Origin: Nocardioides albidus
GTDB lineage: Bacteria > Actinomycetota > Actinomycetes > Propionibacteriales > Nocardioidaceae
DNA length: 64,000 nt
Assembly (NCBI RefSeq): GCF_006335005.1
Contig: NZ_VDMP01000021.1
Span: 67,509-131,508 of the forward strand
Direction: 5' to 3'
The notes under the pieces are model-generated. The model saw only the letters and a program-made list of their open reading frames with translations, searched no databases and was not told the DNA's origin. This document shows positions 49,101-56,805 of the stretch, in pieces. Position 1 is the stretch's first letter. Each line of letters opens with the position of its first letter. The position numbers and the translations under genes are program-made.

Positions 49101-49616
49101 ATCCTCGACGAGCCGGGCGCGCGCGTCGGTGTCGCCGGCGACGCCGAGGGAGTCGAGCACGAGCGAGCAGAACTGGTGGATCGTGGCGATGGTGGCCGCG
49201 TCGAAGTCCGCGAGCGCCTGACCGACCCGGCGGTGCCGCGATCGTCGCTCCTCGGGCGAGCAGTCGAGGATCTGCTCGATGACCTCGGTGGGATCCTCCT
49301 CCGCCACGCCGGCGAGCGCGCGCTCCGCCTCGACGAGCTGGCGGCGTACCTGCTCGCGCAGCTCCTGACTGGCCGCCCGGCCGAAGGTGACCACGAGCAG
49401 CTGCTCCAGCGGGACGCCCTCCTCGGCGACGTAGCGGGTCACCAGGGCGCCGATGGTCCAGGTCTTGCCGGTGCCGGCGCTGGCCTCGAGGAGGGTGGTG
49501 CCGGTGGGCAGCGGGCCGCGGATGTCGAACGGCGACATGCTGTTCGAGTCGCGGTCGGCGGAGAGACCGGGGTCCCCGCGGCGTTGGTCGGGGGAATCTG
49601 CAACCGATGAGTTCAT
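46146..49616 (-). CDS. recB: Exodeoxyribonuclease V subunit beta (RecB helicase-nuclease)
   Basis: A 1156-residue protein. Helicase motifs are ASAGTGKTWTI (about residue 46), TIATIHQFCS, LVDEFQDTDPVQW, IGDPKQAIYAFRGGD, TIHASKGLQYPVVYLPS and LLYVALTRAQ. The C-terminal nuclease has GSLVHAVLEH, the Asp/Lys motif VIDYKTNWLG (about 1048) and QALLYAVVLHRFL. Two repeat elements sit in the coding region: one in the first 20 codons, one at 47019-47069 between helicase and nuclease. The ATG at 49616 overlaps recC's stop, but a second start at residue 27 (MSPFDIRG) is also possible. Confidence 0.94.
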   Translation of the reverse strand: MNSSVADSPDQRRGDPGLSADRDSNSMSPFDIRGPLPTGTTLLEASAGTGKTWTIGALVTRYVAEEGVPLEQLLVVTFGRAASQELREQVRRQLVEAERALAGVAEEDPTEVIEQILDCSPEERRSRHRRVGQALADFDAATIATIHQFCSLVLDSLGVAGDTDARARLVEDLDDLLVEVVDDLYLRAFAHLPAGTAPAFSHTEALAIARRVVADPQADLEPADLPRDDPAGRKVAFAAAVRKEMARRKRRLGVLSYDDLLDQLADALEDPDSPARARMRARWRIVLVDEFQDTDPVQWKVFDRAFTGEATMVLIGDPKQAIYAFRGGDVTTYLTAADTATTRQTLAVNRRSDAALVAGFGRLLGGAELGDPRIVVHDVAAHHQQSRLAGAPRPAPFRVRVVRRETFGKRGGTALPVNQVRPHIARDLAHDIRALIASDATFEGRALRPDDIAVICYRHADLAAARAALQEVGVSAVIAGGGSVFATPAAVEWLSLLEALEQPHRTPRVRAAALTCFLGYDAATLDAGGDELSDDLGDRLRSWSEALARRGVAAVVEAAMSGGMPERLLGQVGGERTLTDVRHIGEVLHEAALREQMGAVALLAWLRQQVLEAREGRGAERTRRLDSDAEAVQLVTIHASKGLQYPVVYLPSLADRWVGKPDKPLFHDADGRRCLDVGGSGPRWADHCRRWAEEENGEWLRLLYVALTRAQSQVVAWWAPTRNAEASPLHRLLMRKPDADGPGLRSEVPVGPPVPDEDAATTLFATWRDRGAFVPEVAEPVADLPPVPREAPADLGAREFTRSVDTGWRRTSYSALSHVDLGTPVPAVGSEPEIQPKDDEQLTPSVDVLPVVEERGAPATSLETSGADVPSPMAGLPVGATFGSLVHAVLEHADPGAPDLKAELLGHIAEQVTWWPVPLDADELADALVAVLDTPLGPLMDDTTLRRVGTVDRLCELDFELPLSGGDHPEHQPDHRPDEEVLLGDIARLLRTHLPDGDPVRAYADALDNPLLGGQVLRGYLTGSIDVVLRLRPPDGEGADDPRYVVIDYKTNWLGPVDGPLTAGSYRPAALDEAMGHSDYPLQALLYAVVLHRFLRWRQPGYDPARHLGGVAYLYLRGMCGPDTPRVDGRPCGIFTWQPPVALVVALSDLLDGRRP
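47019..47069. repeat. Palindromic short element inside recB
   Basis: CCGGAGGTTTCGAGG ... CCTCGACCACCGG: the ends are near-complementary around a core CTCGTCGCTGGTGCTCCTCG. It encodes the linker VVEERGAPATSLETS in frame. It resembles the small dispersed repeats common in Nocardioides-type genomes; that comparison is from memory, not a search. Confidence 0.5.
49567..49595 (+). repeat. 29-base dispersed repeat, copy in recB 5' end
   Basis: The 29 bases from CCGGGGTCCCCGCGG to TCGGGGGA match 61071-61099 at 27 positions. Here it encodes part of the variable N-terminus of RecB (DSPDQRRGDPG). Confidence 0.65.
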
Positions 49617-52600
49617 AGCGGTCCCACCCGCTCGGCGCCGGTGAGCAGCGGCTCCCACAGCGTCCAGGCGTACGCCGGGAGGCCGGCGTCGATCAGGACG
49701 GAGACGGGCGCGGCGTGCCCCCAGATCCGCCGGTGCACGGGATCGTCGTCCTCGCCCTTGATCCCCCACGCGTTGAACGGGTCGGTGGTCCAGGCGCCGG
49801 CGGCCGCGTCGATCGGGTCGATGTCCATGCCCCGCAGCTGCTTGGCCCGGGCCTCGGCCCAGGCGTGCGCGGTCCTGAGCGGCAGCGGGAGCGGTCGGGC
49901 GGCGCCCTCGTCGTAGAGCGCGACGAGGGCACGCAGCCACTCGACCGCACGGTGGTCGAGGGGACCGGCGAGGGCCCGTTGAGGGCCGCTGCGGGCGCGG
50001 GCGACGGCGTGGCCGGTCCAGTTCTCGTCGGGGTGGGCGGCGGTGAGGGCGACGACCCGCAGCCAGGACGTGAGACGCTGGCGCGGCCCGGGCCGGGAGT
50101 AGCTGACGTCGACGACCTGGTTGCCGTGGACGCGAGGGACGGTGCCGGTGAGCCGGCGTCCGTCACCGAGATCGACGTCGACGTCGACGCTGCGGGCCGG
50201 GGTGGCGCGCAGGCCGACGCTCTGCTGCAGGAGGGCCTGGCAGTCGCGGACGACGTCGGTGAGGGCGCCGTGGCCGAGCCCGAACGGGGGCAGCGAGCCG
50301 CGCAGCTGCTCGGCCAGCATCACGGCCTCGCCCGTCGCGGCCGGGTCGTCGGAGGACAGGACGGCCTTCAGCAGCCGGTCGCCGATGGCCCACCTCTCGA
50401 GGCTGTCGAGGTCGACGGGGATGGCGTCGGCGACCTCGCCGGGCTCGAACGGCGTCGCGACGTCGAGGCGACCGCGCAGGAACGCGCGGGCCGGGCGGTG
50501 CACGAAGTCGACCAGGTCGGCGAGGGAGACGTCCTGCGCGGGCCGCGCGGGGAGGGTCTCGGCGAGGAACGGCGGGACGGGCGTCCGCTCGCGCACGGAC
50601 GCGCGGGCGCCGGCCAGGGAGGCGCGGTCGAAGCTGAAGGGCCCGCTGCCGACGAGCGCTCCGGGGCGGTGGTTGCGCGGATCGAAGCCCTGCAGCGGAT
50701 GGCGGACCACGACCTGCGCGCGCACCGGCTCCGCGGCCGTGCGGTCGAGCGCGTCGATCAGCTCGCCCAGAGGGACGGCGGGTGGCCGCTCCTGGCCGGT
50801 GTGCTCGGCGGCTCCGGTGTAGGTGATGACGAGCCGCTCCCCCGCCGCGAGGATCGCGTCGAGGAGGAGCTGCCGGTCCTCCCCGCGCAGGTCGCGCTCG
50901 CCGACCCGCGGGCCGCGCGCGAGGACGTCGTCGCCGTGGACTCCGCTGGTGCGGGGGAACACGCCGTCGTCGAGCCCGATCAGGCACACCACGCGGTGCG
51001 GGACGGAGCGCATCGGCACCATCGTGCAGACCGTCAGCGTGCCCGTGCGGAAGTTGGCGCGTGTGGGCCGTCCGGAGAGCCGCGCGTGCAGCAGTGCGCG
51101 GACGTCGGCGAGCCGCAGCGGCACTCCGGGATCGCCCTCGTCGGCGCTGGCCCGGGCGCGCGCGAGCTCGCGCTCGAACTGCGGCAGCTGCCAGGCGTCG
51201 TCGGGATCGACCTCGCACAGATCGCGGACGCCCGCGGTGATCGCGGCGAACCACTCGTCGGCGGCGCTCGCCACCTCGAGGGCGGACAGGCACGAGCCGA
51301 GTCGCGCGACCGCCTCGCTGAGCCGGCCGACCAGCTCGATCTCGCCGCTGGCGATGTCGTCGACGGGCAGCCCGCGCCCCACGTGGCGGTGGTCGTCGTC
51401 GCTCATCGCGACGCCGAGCAGGAGGCGGTCGAGCCCGGCACGCCAGGTGTTGTGCTCGAAGCCGTCCATGGCGTACGCCGCCCGCTGGGTGGCGTCGATC
51501 CCCCACCGGACCCCGGCCTCGGCGACCCAGCGGGTCATCCGGGCGAGGTCGTCGTCGGTGAACCCGAACCGGCGCCGGCACACCGGGCGGGCCAGCAGGT
51601 CGAGGACCTGCGAGGCGGTCACCCGCCCGCCTGCGAGCTCGACGAGCACGACGGCGACGGCCAGCAGCGGGTTGGTGCTGCTGGTGGCACGGTCGGCGAG
51701 GCGCACCCGCAGCTGGTGGGCGGGATGCAGCCCCGAGCCGGGGCCGCTCGCACCGGCGCCCTCGCCGAGAAGCTCGCCCATGCCGAAGCCGGCCGAGATG
51801 AGGGGGGCGTAGGTCTCGACGTCGGGACACATGACGACGATGTCGCGCGGCTCGAGGGTCGGGTCGTCCTCGAGCAGTCCGACGAGCAGCTCGCGCAGGA
51901 CCTCGACCTGGCGCGCCGGGCCGTGGCAGGCGTGCACCTGCAGGGACCGGTCGTCGGCGCGCAGCACCCGCCGGGCGCGGACCTCGGCCGCCGGCGCGGC
52001 GTTGGCGCGCAGGTCGGTCTGCAGCCAGCCGAGGAGGTCGTCGGGCGCCTCCGGGTCGGGCGCGGATCCGGCGTCGTGCGCCTGGCCTGCGCGGACCCGG
52101 GCGCTCAGCACCGTCGCGAGCTCCCGGGAGTCGCGGCCGAGGGAGGCGAGCAGGGGATGGTGGGCGAGCTCGGCCGAGGCCGCGATGGCCCGCGGCCCGA
52201 CCTCGGCGCCCGCCTCCGCCACGGCCTGCCACAGCGCGGCGGAGGGCTGGGCCAGCCAGAGGTGGACGTCGCGGTGGGCGGCCAGCGCGACGAGCAGGTC
52301 GATCTCGGTCTCGGGCAGCCGGGTGTGGCCGAACAGCGAGAGCCGGTCCGGAAGGTCGAGTCCCTCGGCAGAGCCGGACCGCAACGCCGCGCAGACCCGG
52401 TCGTGTCGCTGGTCAGGCCCTTCGACGTGCCCGGCCGCGGCCATCCGGGCGAGGAGCCGGCGCCAGAGCTCGGCCTCCCAGGCGAGGTCCGCGGCCAGAC
52501 GCCCCCCGGCGCCGTCGGTGTCGCGGCCCGCACGCCACTCGCGCACGAGCGCAGGCCGCTGGACGGCGTACGACGCGAACAGCTCGGCGAGCCGGCGCGC

Positions 52601-53011
52601 GACGGACCACCGGCGGCTGCGGCGCAACTCACCCTCCTCGGCGTCGAGGCCATGCCCGAGGTGGGTCGCCAGCGCCGCGCACCACGGCTCGCCGAGGGAC
52701 TCGTCGATGGTCGCGAGCAGCGGCCACACGAGGGCGTCGGGGTGCCACGGGTCGTCGCGGTCGCGGCCCAGCAGCAGTCCGACCAGCGAGGCGGGCTGGA
52801 GGAAGCGCACGCCCGCGCACACGCCGTCGCCCCTGCCCGGGCCGGCGCCGAGGCGGTGGGACAGGCGCTGGGTGAGCCAGCGCTCGACCCCCTTGGCCGG
52901 CACCACGACGACCTCGCTGGCGAACGGATCGGCCAGCGGCGTCGCGAGCAGCTCACCGAGCTCGTCGGCGAGCAGGTCGGTGCGCGCGGCGCGGTGCAGG
53001 TGGAGGGTCAT
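49613..53011 (-). CDS. recC: Exodeoxyribonuclease V subunit gamma (RecC)
   Basis: A 1132-residue RecC. It starts MTLHLHRAARTDLLADELGELL, with VVVVPAKGVERWLTQRLSHRLG. Later segments include VMCPDVETYAPLI, VVCLIGLDDGVFPRTSGVHGDD and a C-terminal inactive nuclease-like domain. It scans DNA for Chi-like sites in the RecBCD complex and has lost helicase motifs. It is the first gene of the recC-recB-recD operon, with ATGA overlap to recB. Length fits actinobacterial RecC. Confidence 0.93.
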   Translation of the reverse strand: MTLHLHRAARTDLLADELGELLATPLADPFASEVVVVPAKGVERWLTQRLSHRLGAGPGRGDGVCAGVRFLQPASLVGLLLGRDRDDPWHPDALVWPLLATIDESLGEPWCAALATHLGHGLDAEEGELRRSRRWSVARRLAELFASYAVQRPALVREWRAGRDTDGAGGRLAADLAWEAELWRRLLARMAAAGHVEGPDQRHDRVCAALRSGSAEGLDLPDRLSLFGHTRLPETEIDLLVALAAHRDVHLWLAQPSAALWQAVAEAGAEVGPRAIAASAELAHHPLLASLGRDSRELATVLSARVRAGQAHDAGSAPDPEAPDDLLGWLQTDLRANAAPAAEVRARRVLRADDRSLQVHACHGPARQVEVLRELLVGLLEDDPTLEPRDIVVMCPDVETYAPLISAGFGMGELLGEGAGASGPGSGLHPAHQLRVRLADRATSSTNPLLAVAVVLVELAGGRVTASQVLDLLARPVCRRRFGFTDDDLARMTRWVAEAGVRWGIDATQRAAYAMDGFEHNTWRAGLDRLLLGVAMSDDDHRHVGRGLPVDDIASGEIELVGRLSEAVARLGSCLSALEVASAADEWFAAITAGVRDLCEVDPDDAWQLPQFERELARARASADEGDPGVPLRLADVRALLHARLSGRPTRANFRTGTLTVCTMVPMRSVPHRVVCLIGLDDGVFPRTSGVHGDDVLARGPRVGERDLRGEDRQLLLDAILAAGERLVITYTGAAEHTGQERPPAVPLGELIDALDRTAAEPVRAQVVVRHPLQGFDPRNHRPGALVGSGPFSFDRASLAGARASVRERTPVPPFLAETLPARPAQDVSLADLVDFVHRPARAFLRGRLDVATPFEPGEVADAIPVDLDSLERWAIGDRLLKAVLSSDDPAATGEAVMLAEQLRGSLPPFGLGHGALTDVVRDCQALLQQSVGLRATPARSVDVDVDLGDGRRLTGTVPRVHGNQVVDVSYSRPGPRQRLTSWLRVVALTAAHPDENWTGHAVARARSGPQRALAGPLDHRAVEWLRALVALYDEGAARPLPLPLRTAHAWAEARAKQLRGMDIDPIDAAAGAWTTDPFNAWGIKGEDDDPVHRRIWGHAAPVSVLIDAGLPAYAWTLWEPLLTGAERVGPL

Positions 53012-53080
53012 CGCGGCCGAGGTTAGTCGTCGCCCTCGACGGAACCGTCCCGGTGTGCCGGCCAGCTCCCAGCGACCTCG

Positions 53081-53560
53081 CTATCCGCCCGGATAGAGGT
53101 ACGGCGGGTCAGGCCGCTCGGTCGGCTCGACCCGCGCGTCGTCGAGCCGGGGCAGTCCCTCGTCATCGAGGGCGAGTCGGCCGGTGACCCGCACCCACGC
53201 GTTCTCCTCGAGCTCCTCGAGCTCCTCGAGCGAGGCAGCGTCTCGCGGGCGCATCTGCACCTGGGCGACCGTCGCGTCGACGACGCAACAGGCCACGACG
53301 AACCGGGTCAGCAGGAAGCCCGACCGCTCCGGCTCGGTCACCAGTCCGACGAGCTCGACCTCCTCCCCCTCGCGGTCGGCGAGTGCGGCTCTGGTCTCCT
53401 CGGACCCGCTCGCTGCCACCAACTGCTGGAAGGTCAGGCTCTCGCCCTTCGCCGGCGGCGCCACCGAGGCGAAGGTGGCACTGGAGTACGCCGAGCGGCG
53501 CTCGGCCGCGAAACTCGACAGCGGGTCGATCGGGACGGCCAGCACGACCAGCACGGGCAA
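53081..53560 (-). pseudogene. TIGR03943/YcgQ-like protein, C-terminal fragment
   Basis: About 155 codons remain: LVVLAVPIDPLSSFAAERRSAYSS, FLLTRFVVACCVVDATVAQVQM, and NAWVRVTGRL with the end PPYLYPGG. These match the C-terminal half of the TIGR03943 family, which normally starts with several membrane helices; those are missing. No start codon with a ribosome site is found, and the upstream side joins, out of frame, a piece of a different gene. Likely dead. Confidence 0.65.
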
Positions 53561-53868
53561 GCACCGTCCGGCGACCACGTGGGCTCGTCGTCCCCCGCGT
53601 CGTCGGTGACCCGCACCGGACGCCCGCCCGGCTCGACCTGCCAGATCGCCAGCCTCCTCCCCTGCCGCCAGGAGAAGGCGATCCGGGTGCCGTCCGGCGA
53701 CCAGGCCGGGTGGTAGGTCGCGCCCTGGTCGTCGAGGGCGGTGCGCTGGTTGCCGCCGTCGACGGCGACCGCGTCGATCGAGGTCGTCGCGCTGATGCCC
53801 GCCGCACCGGCCGAGGCCTGGAGGGACGCCTCGTAGTAGAGCTCCGCGTCCGCATCGGCGGTCCTGGA
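53555..53868 (-). pseudogene. TolB-like beta-propeller (PD40) fragment
   Basis: The frame reads ADADAELYYEASLQASAGAAG, then SIDAVAVDGGNQRTALDDQ and the PD40 repeats TYHPAWSPDGTRIAFSW and DDEPTWSPDG. It lacks a start and an end: at 53868 it meets an AT-richer sequence with an IS-like terminus, and at about 53558 it joins the TIGR03943 fragment in another frame. It is a gene remnant. Confidence 0.65.
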
Positions 53869-53930
53869 GAGTGTCCCACAAAACTGAACGCGTCGATAGG
53901 TGTATTTAAAGGTTCACCAAACCGTGGGCA
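53869..53930. mobile_element. Possible insertion-sequence end remnant
   Basis: GAGAGTGTCCCACAAAACTG at 53868-53887, followed by an AT-rich stretch (GTATTTAAAGG), abruptly ends the TolB-like frame. Terminal sequences of this style occur in some IS families. The second end and a transposase are not in the window, so the assignment is weak. Confidence 0.3.
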
Positions 53931-54017
53931 TGTCGCCGGACCGTCGCGAGGGGCTCGTCACGAGACGGGCACACCCGACGACGAGACGTCGCGCACGAAC
54001 GCGTGAACCCGGTGCGT

Positions 54018-54605
54018 CTACGGCGCACCGAGCGACGACAGCACGAGGTCGAGCGCGGCTCGCGCCTGCTGGGCGTCGATCACCCCGGCGAGCCAGCGCT
54101 GGCTCAGTCCCTCGACGGCACAGGTCAGGGCCTGAGCGACCAGCCGCGGCTCGAGGTCGGCGCGCAGCGAGCCGTCCACCATCGCGCGCAGCACGCCGAC
54201 CGCCATCTGCTGGTCCCACAGCGAGGTGACCCGGTCCAGGGTCGACTGCAGCTCGGGGTACTGCGCCGACAGCGTCGCGACCTCGTTCCAGAGCACGTTG
54301 AGGTTGCGGACATTGGGCGCGTCGTCGAACTCGGCCAGGAGCGCGGTCCGCAGCGCGTCTCGCCCCTTGCTGTCCGCGTCGCTGAGCAGCAGGTTGACCG
54401 AGGGCGCCTGCTCGTTGGCGTATTCCAGGGCAGCCGCGACCAGCGACTCGCGGTTGGGGAAGTAGTAGTAGAGCAGCTGAGCCGTCACCCCAGCGGTCCT
54501 GGCGACGTCCTTCACCGCGAACGAGGCGATCCCCCGACCTCCGATGACCTCGCACGTCGCCGCGAGGATCCGGTCACGGCTCGACGCCGCGGAAGCCCGG
54601 CTCAT
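54018..54605 (-). CDS. TetR/AcrR-family transcriptional regulator
   Basis: A 195-residue regulator. SRDRILAATCEVIGGRGIASFAVKDVARTAGVTAQLLYYYFPNRESLVAAALEYA is a full TetR HTH. The C-terminal domain contains LWNEVATLSAQYPELQ and AQALTCAVEGLSQRWLAG. Its start overlaps the stop of the upstream TetR gene (ATGA), so two TetR proteins are co-translated, perhaps for the same neighbouring genes. Targets are unknown. Confidence 0.88.
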   Translation of the reverse strand: MSRASAASSRDRILAATCEVIGGRGIASFAVKDVARTAGVTAQLLYYYFPNRESLVAAALEYANEQAPSVNLLLSDADSKGRDALRTALLAEFDDAPNVRNLNVLWNEVATLSAQYPELQSTLDRVTSLWDQQMAVGVLRAMVDGSLRADLEPRLVAQALTCAVEGLSQRWLAGVIDAQQARAALDLVLSSLGAP

Positions 54606-55210
54606 CCGGCAGGTCCGGCCAGGAGGACCGGCACGATCGTCGCCACCATCCGCCGGGCCTCGTCGCGCGCCAGGGTCCCCGACAGGACCCGCTGGCGCAG
54701 CCCGTCGGCGATCGCGGTGAGCGCCTCGGCCACCCCCGCCACCTCCACCGGATCTCCCCCCTCACCCCGGGCACGCTCGATCAGGCGAGCCACGCTCGCC
54801 TCCCAGAGCTGGGTCGAGTGCACCAGAGCCGGAAGCAGCTCCGGATCGAACACCGCCGCCTCCATCGCGGCGGTGCGCACCCGCCCGCGGCCCTCGCCGC
54901 CGTCCTCGGGCAGCCCGATGTGTCGCTGCAGCTCGTCGACCAGGTGCGCCACGGAGTCACGACCGCCCGGCGAGCGGGACTGCGAGGTGTACCGCTCCAG
55001 TGCCTCCACCAGGCCTGCGCGCACCAGTGCCTGCCGGTTCGCGAAGTGGTAGTAGATCAGGCCCGGAGAAACCCCTGCGGCCGCGGCAACGGCATCGATC
55101 CTGATCCCGGCCACTCCCTCCCGGCCGATCGCCTCGACAGTCGCGTCGAGGATCTGCGCACGGGTCACCGCACGCTTGGAAGCAACCGAGGCGGAGCCCA
55201 TGGCACCCAT
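54602..55210 (-). CDS. TetR/AcrR-family transcriptional regulator
   Basis: A 202-residue regulator with VTRAQILDATVEAIGREGVAGIRIDAVAAAAGVSPGLIYYHFANRQALVRAGL as HTH. It lies directly after the decayed NCS1 permease gene and before the second TetR gene. Its N-terminal MGAMGS has two start choices; the first is used. The permease remnant may once have been its target. Confidence 0.87.
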   Translation of the reverse strand: MGAMGSASVASKRAVTRAQILDATVEAIGREGVAGIRIDAVAAAAGVSPGLIYYHFANRQALVRAGLVEALERYTSQSRSPGGRDSVAHLVDELQRHIGLPEDGGEGRGRVRTAAMEAAVFDPELLPALVHSTQLWEASVARLIERARGEGGDPVEVAGVAEALTAIADGLRQRVLSGTLARDEARRMVATIVPVLLAGPAG

Positions 55211-55223
55211 GGTAGGAGCAGGG

Positions 55224-55577
55224 CTACGGCCGGGGGCTGAGCGTCGACCTCCACCGTCTCCGGCACCGAGGAGACCTCCGGCTCACGGCTGAGCACCAGG
55301 TAGGCGACCGCCGCCGTGACCCCCGCAAGGACACGATGGCGAGCGGGCCGACCAGCAGCGAGCCGGCGAGGGTCCCGGCCACCTGAGCGGTCACGCTCTC
55401 CCAGAAGCTCAGGCCGAAGGTCGCCGGCAGCCAGCCGAAGATGACCACGCCGAGGCAGAGGTTCGACCCGATCACGATGTTGACCACGTCGCGTGGGCGC
55501 CCCGTGCGGTCCTGGTCGGGGATCGTGTCGACGCCGTGTTGCTCGATCGCGATCGAGGCGTCCGCGTGATCAGTCAT
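55224..55577 (-). pseudogene. NCS1 purine/cytosine permease with large internal deletion
   Basis: The first 72 residues read like the start of an NCS1 carrier: DVVNIVIGSNLCLGVVIFGWLPATFGLSFWESVTAQVAGTLAGSLLVGPLAI. Then the frame shifts: another frame reads VLAGVTAAVAYLVLSREPEVSSVPETV, which looks like the last membrane helix and tail. About 380 codons in the middle are gone. The product would be non-functional. A normal ATG and upstream region remain. Confidence 0.7.
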
Positions 55578-55633
55578 GTCACTCCGGCTAGCCAGATCGT
55601 GGTGAGATGCGCCACACTAGGAAGGAACTGAAC

Positions 55634-55747
55634 ATGTCACTAGTAATTCTTCATTGCGCGTTCGAGACGTCGTCCGGTACGCCGACCCCGTCGGGTACGG
55701 TGCGGCAGATCGTTCCGCCGACCAGCGACCCCGAGGTGTCCGAATGA
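55634..55747 (+). CDS. Small unknown protein, coupled to agmatine deiminase (possible leader)
   Basis: A 37-codon frame beginning MSLVILHCAFETSSG and ending EVSE. Its ATG has a good AGGAAGGA ribosome site 7 bases upstream. Its stop overlaps the agmatine deiminase start as ATGA. The deiminase itself has only a weak ribosome site, so translation of this frame could drive it. No known family; it may be a leader peptide or the relic of a gene. Confidence 0.4.
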   Translation: MSLVILHCAFETSSGTPTPSGTVRQIVPPTSDPEVSE

Positions 55748-56805
55748 CCTGGCGCATGCCCGCTGAATCCGCTCCGCACGAGCGCACCTGGATGGCGTTC
55801 CCGTGCGAGGGGCCGACCCTCGGCGAGACCGCACAAGCGGCCGAGGAGTGCTACCGCGCGTGGACCGCGGTCGCCCGCACGATCGCGGAGTTCGAACCGG
55901 TCACGATGGTGGCCGACCCGCGTGAGACCTCGCGTGCGCGCGATCTGCTGGGCTCGGACGTGACCATCCTCGAGGCGCCGCTCGACGAGTTCTGGATGCG
56001 CGATGTCGGCCCGACCTTCGTCCTGGACGCCGACCGGCCCGGCGTCCTCGGCGCCGTGGACTGGATCTTCAACGGCTGGGGCGACCACGAATGGTCGCAG
56101 TGGCACAAGTCCGCGGGCATGGCCCGGATCGTCGCCGAGGCCAGTGGCGCCGAGCTGATCAGCTCACTCCTCGTCAACGAGGGCGGCGGCATCCACGTCG
56201 ACGGCGCCGGGACCGTGCTGCTGACCGAGACCGTGCAGCTCGACCCCCGCCGCAACCCGTACGCCGACCGGGCGCGGGTCGAGGCAGAGCTGGCCCGGAC
56301 CATCGGCGCGACGCACTTCATCTGGCTGCCGCGCGGCCTGACCCGCGACTACGAGCAGTTCGGCACGAACGGCCACGTCGACATCGTGGCGGGCATGCCG
56401 GCCCCCGGACGGGTCCTGCTCCACCACCAGCCCGACCCCGACCATCCCGACCACGACGTGACCCGCGACCTGCGCACCTTCCTCGCCCAGCAGACCGACG
56501 CCGCCGGACGGCCGCTCGAGATCATCGACGTGCCGGCCCCCGAGTGCCTCACCGATGCCGAGGGATTCGTCGACTGGAGCTACCTCAACCACCTCGTCGT
56601 GAACGACGGGATCGTGGTGTGCGGGTTCGGCGAGGAGAAGGCCGACGCGAGGGCACGGGAGATCCTCCAGCAGGCCTACCCGGGCCGCCGAGCGGTGACG
56701 GTCGACTCGCGAGCGATCTTCGAGCGCGGTGGCGGGATCCATTGCATCACCCAGCAGCAGCCCGCCCTCCTCCCCACCGCCCTCCCGACGGGCGTGGCGC
56801 GATGA
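55744..56805 (+). CDS. aguA: Agmatine deiminase
   Basis: A 353-residue member of the porphyromonas-type peptidylarginine/agmatine deiminase family. It turns agmatine into N-carbamoylputrescine and ammonia. Motifs are MPAESAPHERTWMAFP, FWMRDVGPTFV, NEGGGIHVDG, NGHVDIVAGM and the nucleophile Cys in GGGIHCITQQQP near the C-terminus. The start at 55744 gives the natural N-terminus. It overlaps the downstream amidase by ATGA. The amidase could act on the carbamoyl product, though agmatine use itself is inferred from the family. Confidence 0.88.
   Translation: MTWRMPAESAPHERTWMAFPCEGPTLGETAQAAEECYRAWTAVARTIAEFEPVTMVADPRETSRARDLLGSDVTILEAPLDEFWMRDVGPTFVLDADRPGVLGAVDWIFNGWGDHEWSQWHKSAGMARIVAEASGAELISSLLVNEGGGIHVDGAGTVLLTETVQLDPRRNPYADRARVEAELARTIGATHFIWLPRGLTRDYEQFGTNGHVDIVAGMPAPGRVLLHHQPDPDHPDHDVTRDLRTFLAQQTDAAGRPLEIIDVPAPECLTDAEGFVDWSYLNHLVVNDGIVVCGFGEEKADARAREILQQAYPGRRAVTVDSRAIFERGGGIHCITQQQPALLPTALPTGVAR

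Noticed and set aside
49715..53026. An 1103-codon open frame on the plus strand
   Set aside because: It is the antisense of recC. No ribosome site, no recognisable domain and shadow-type composition.
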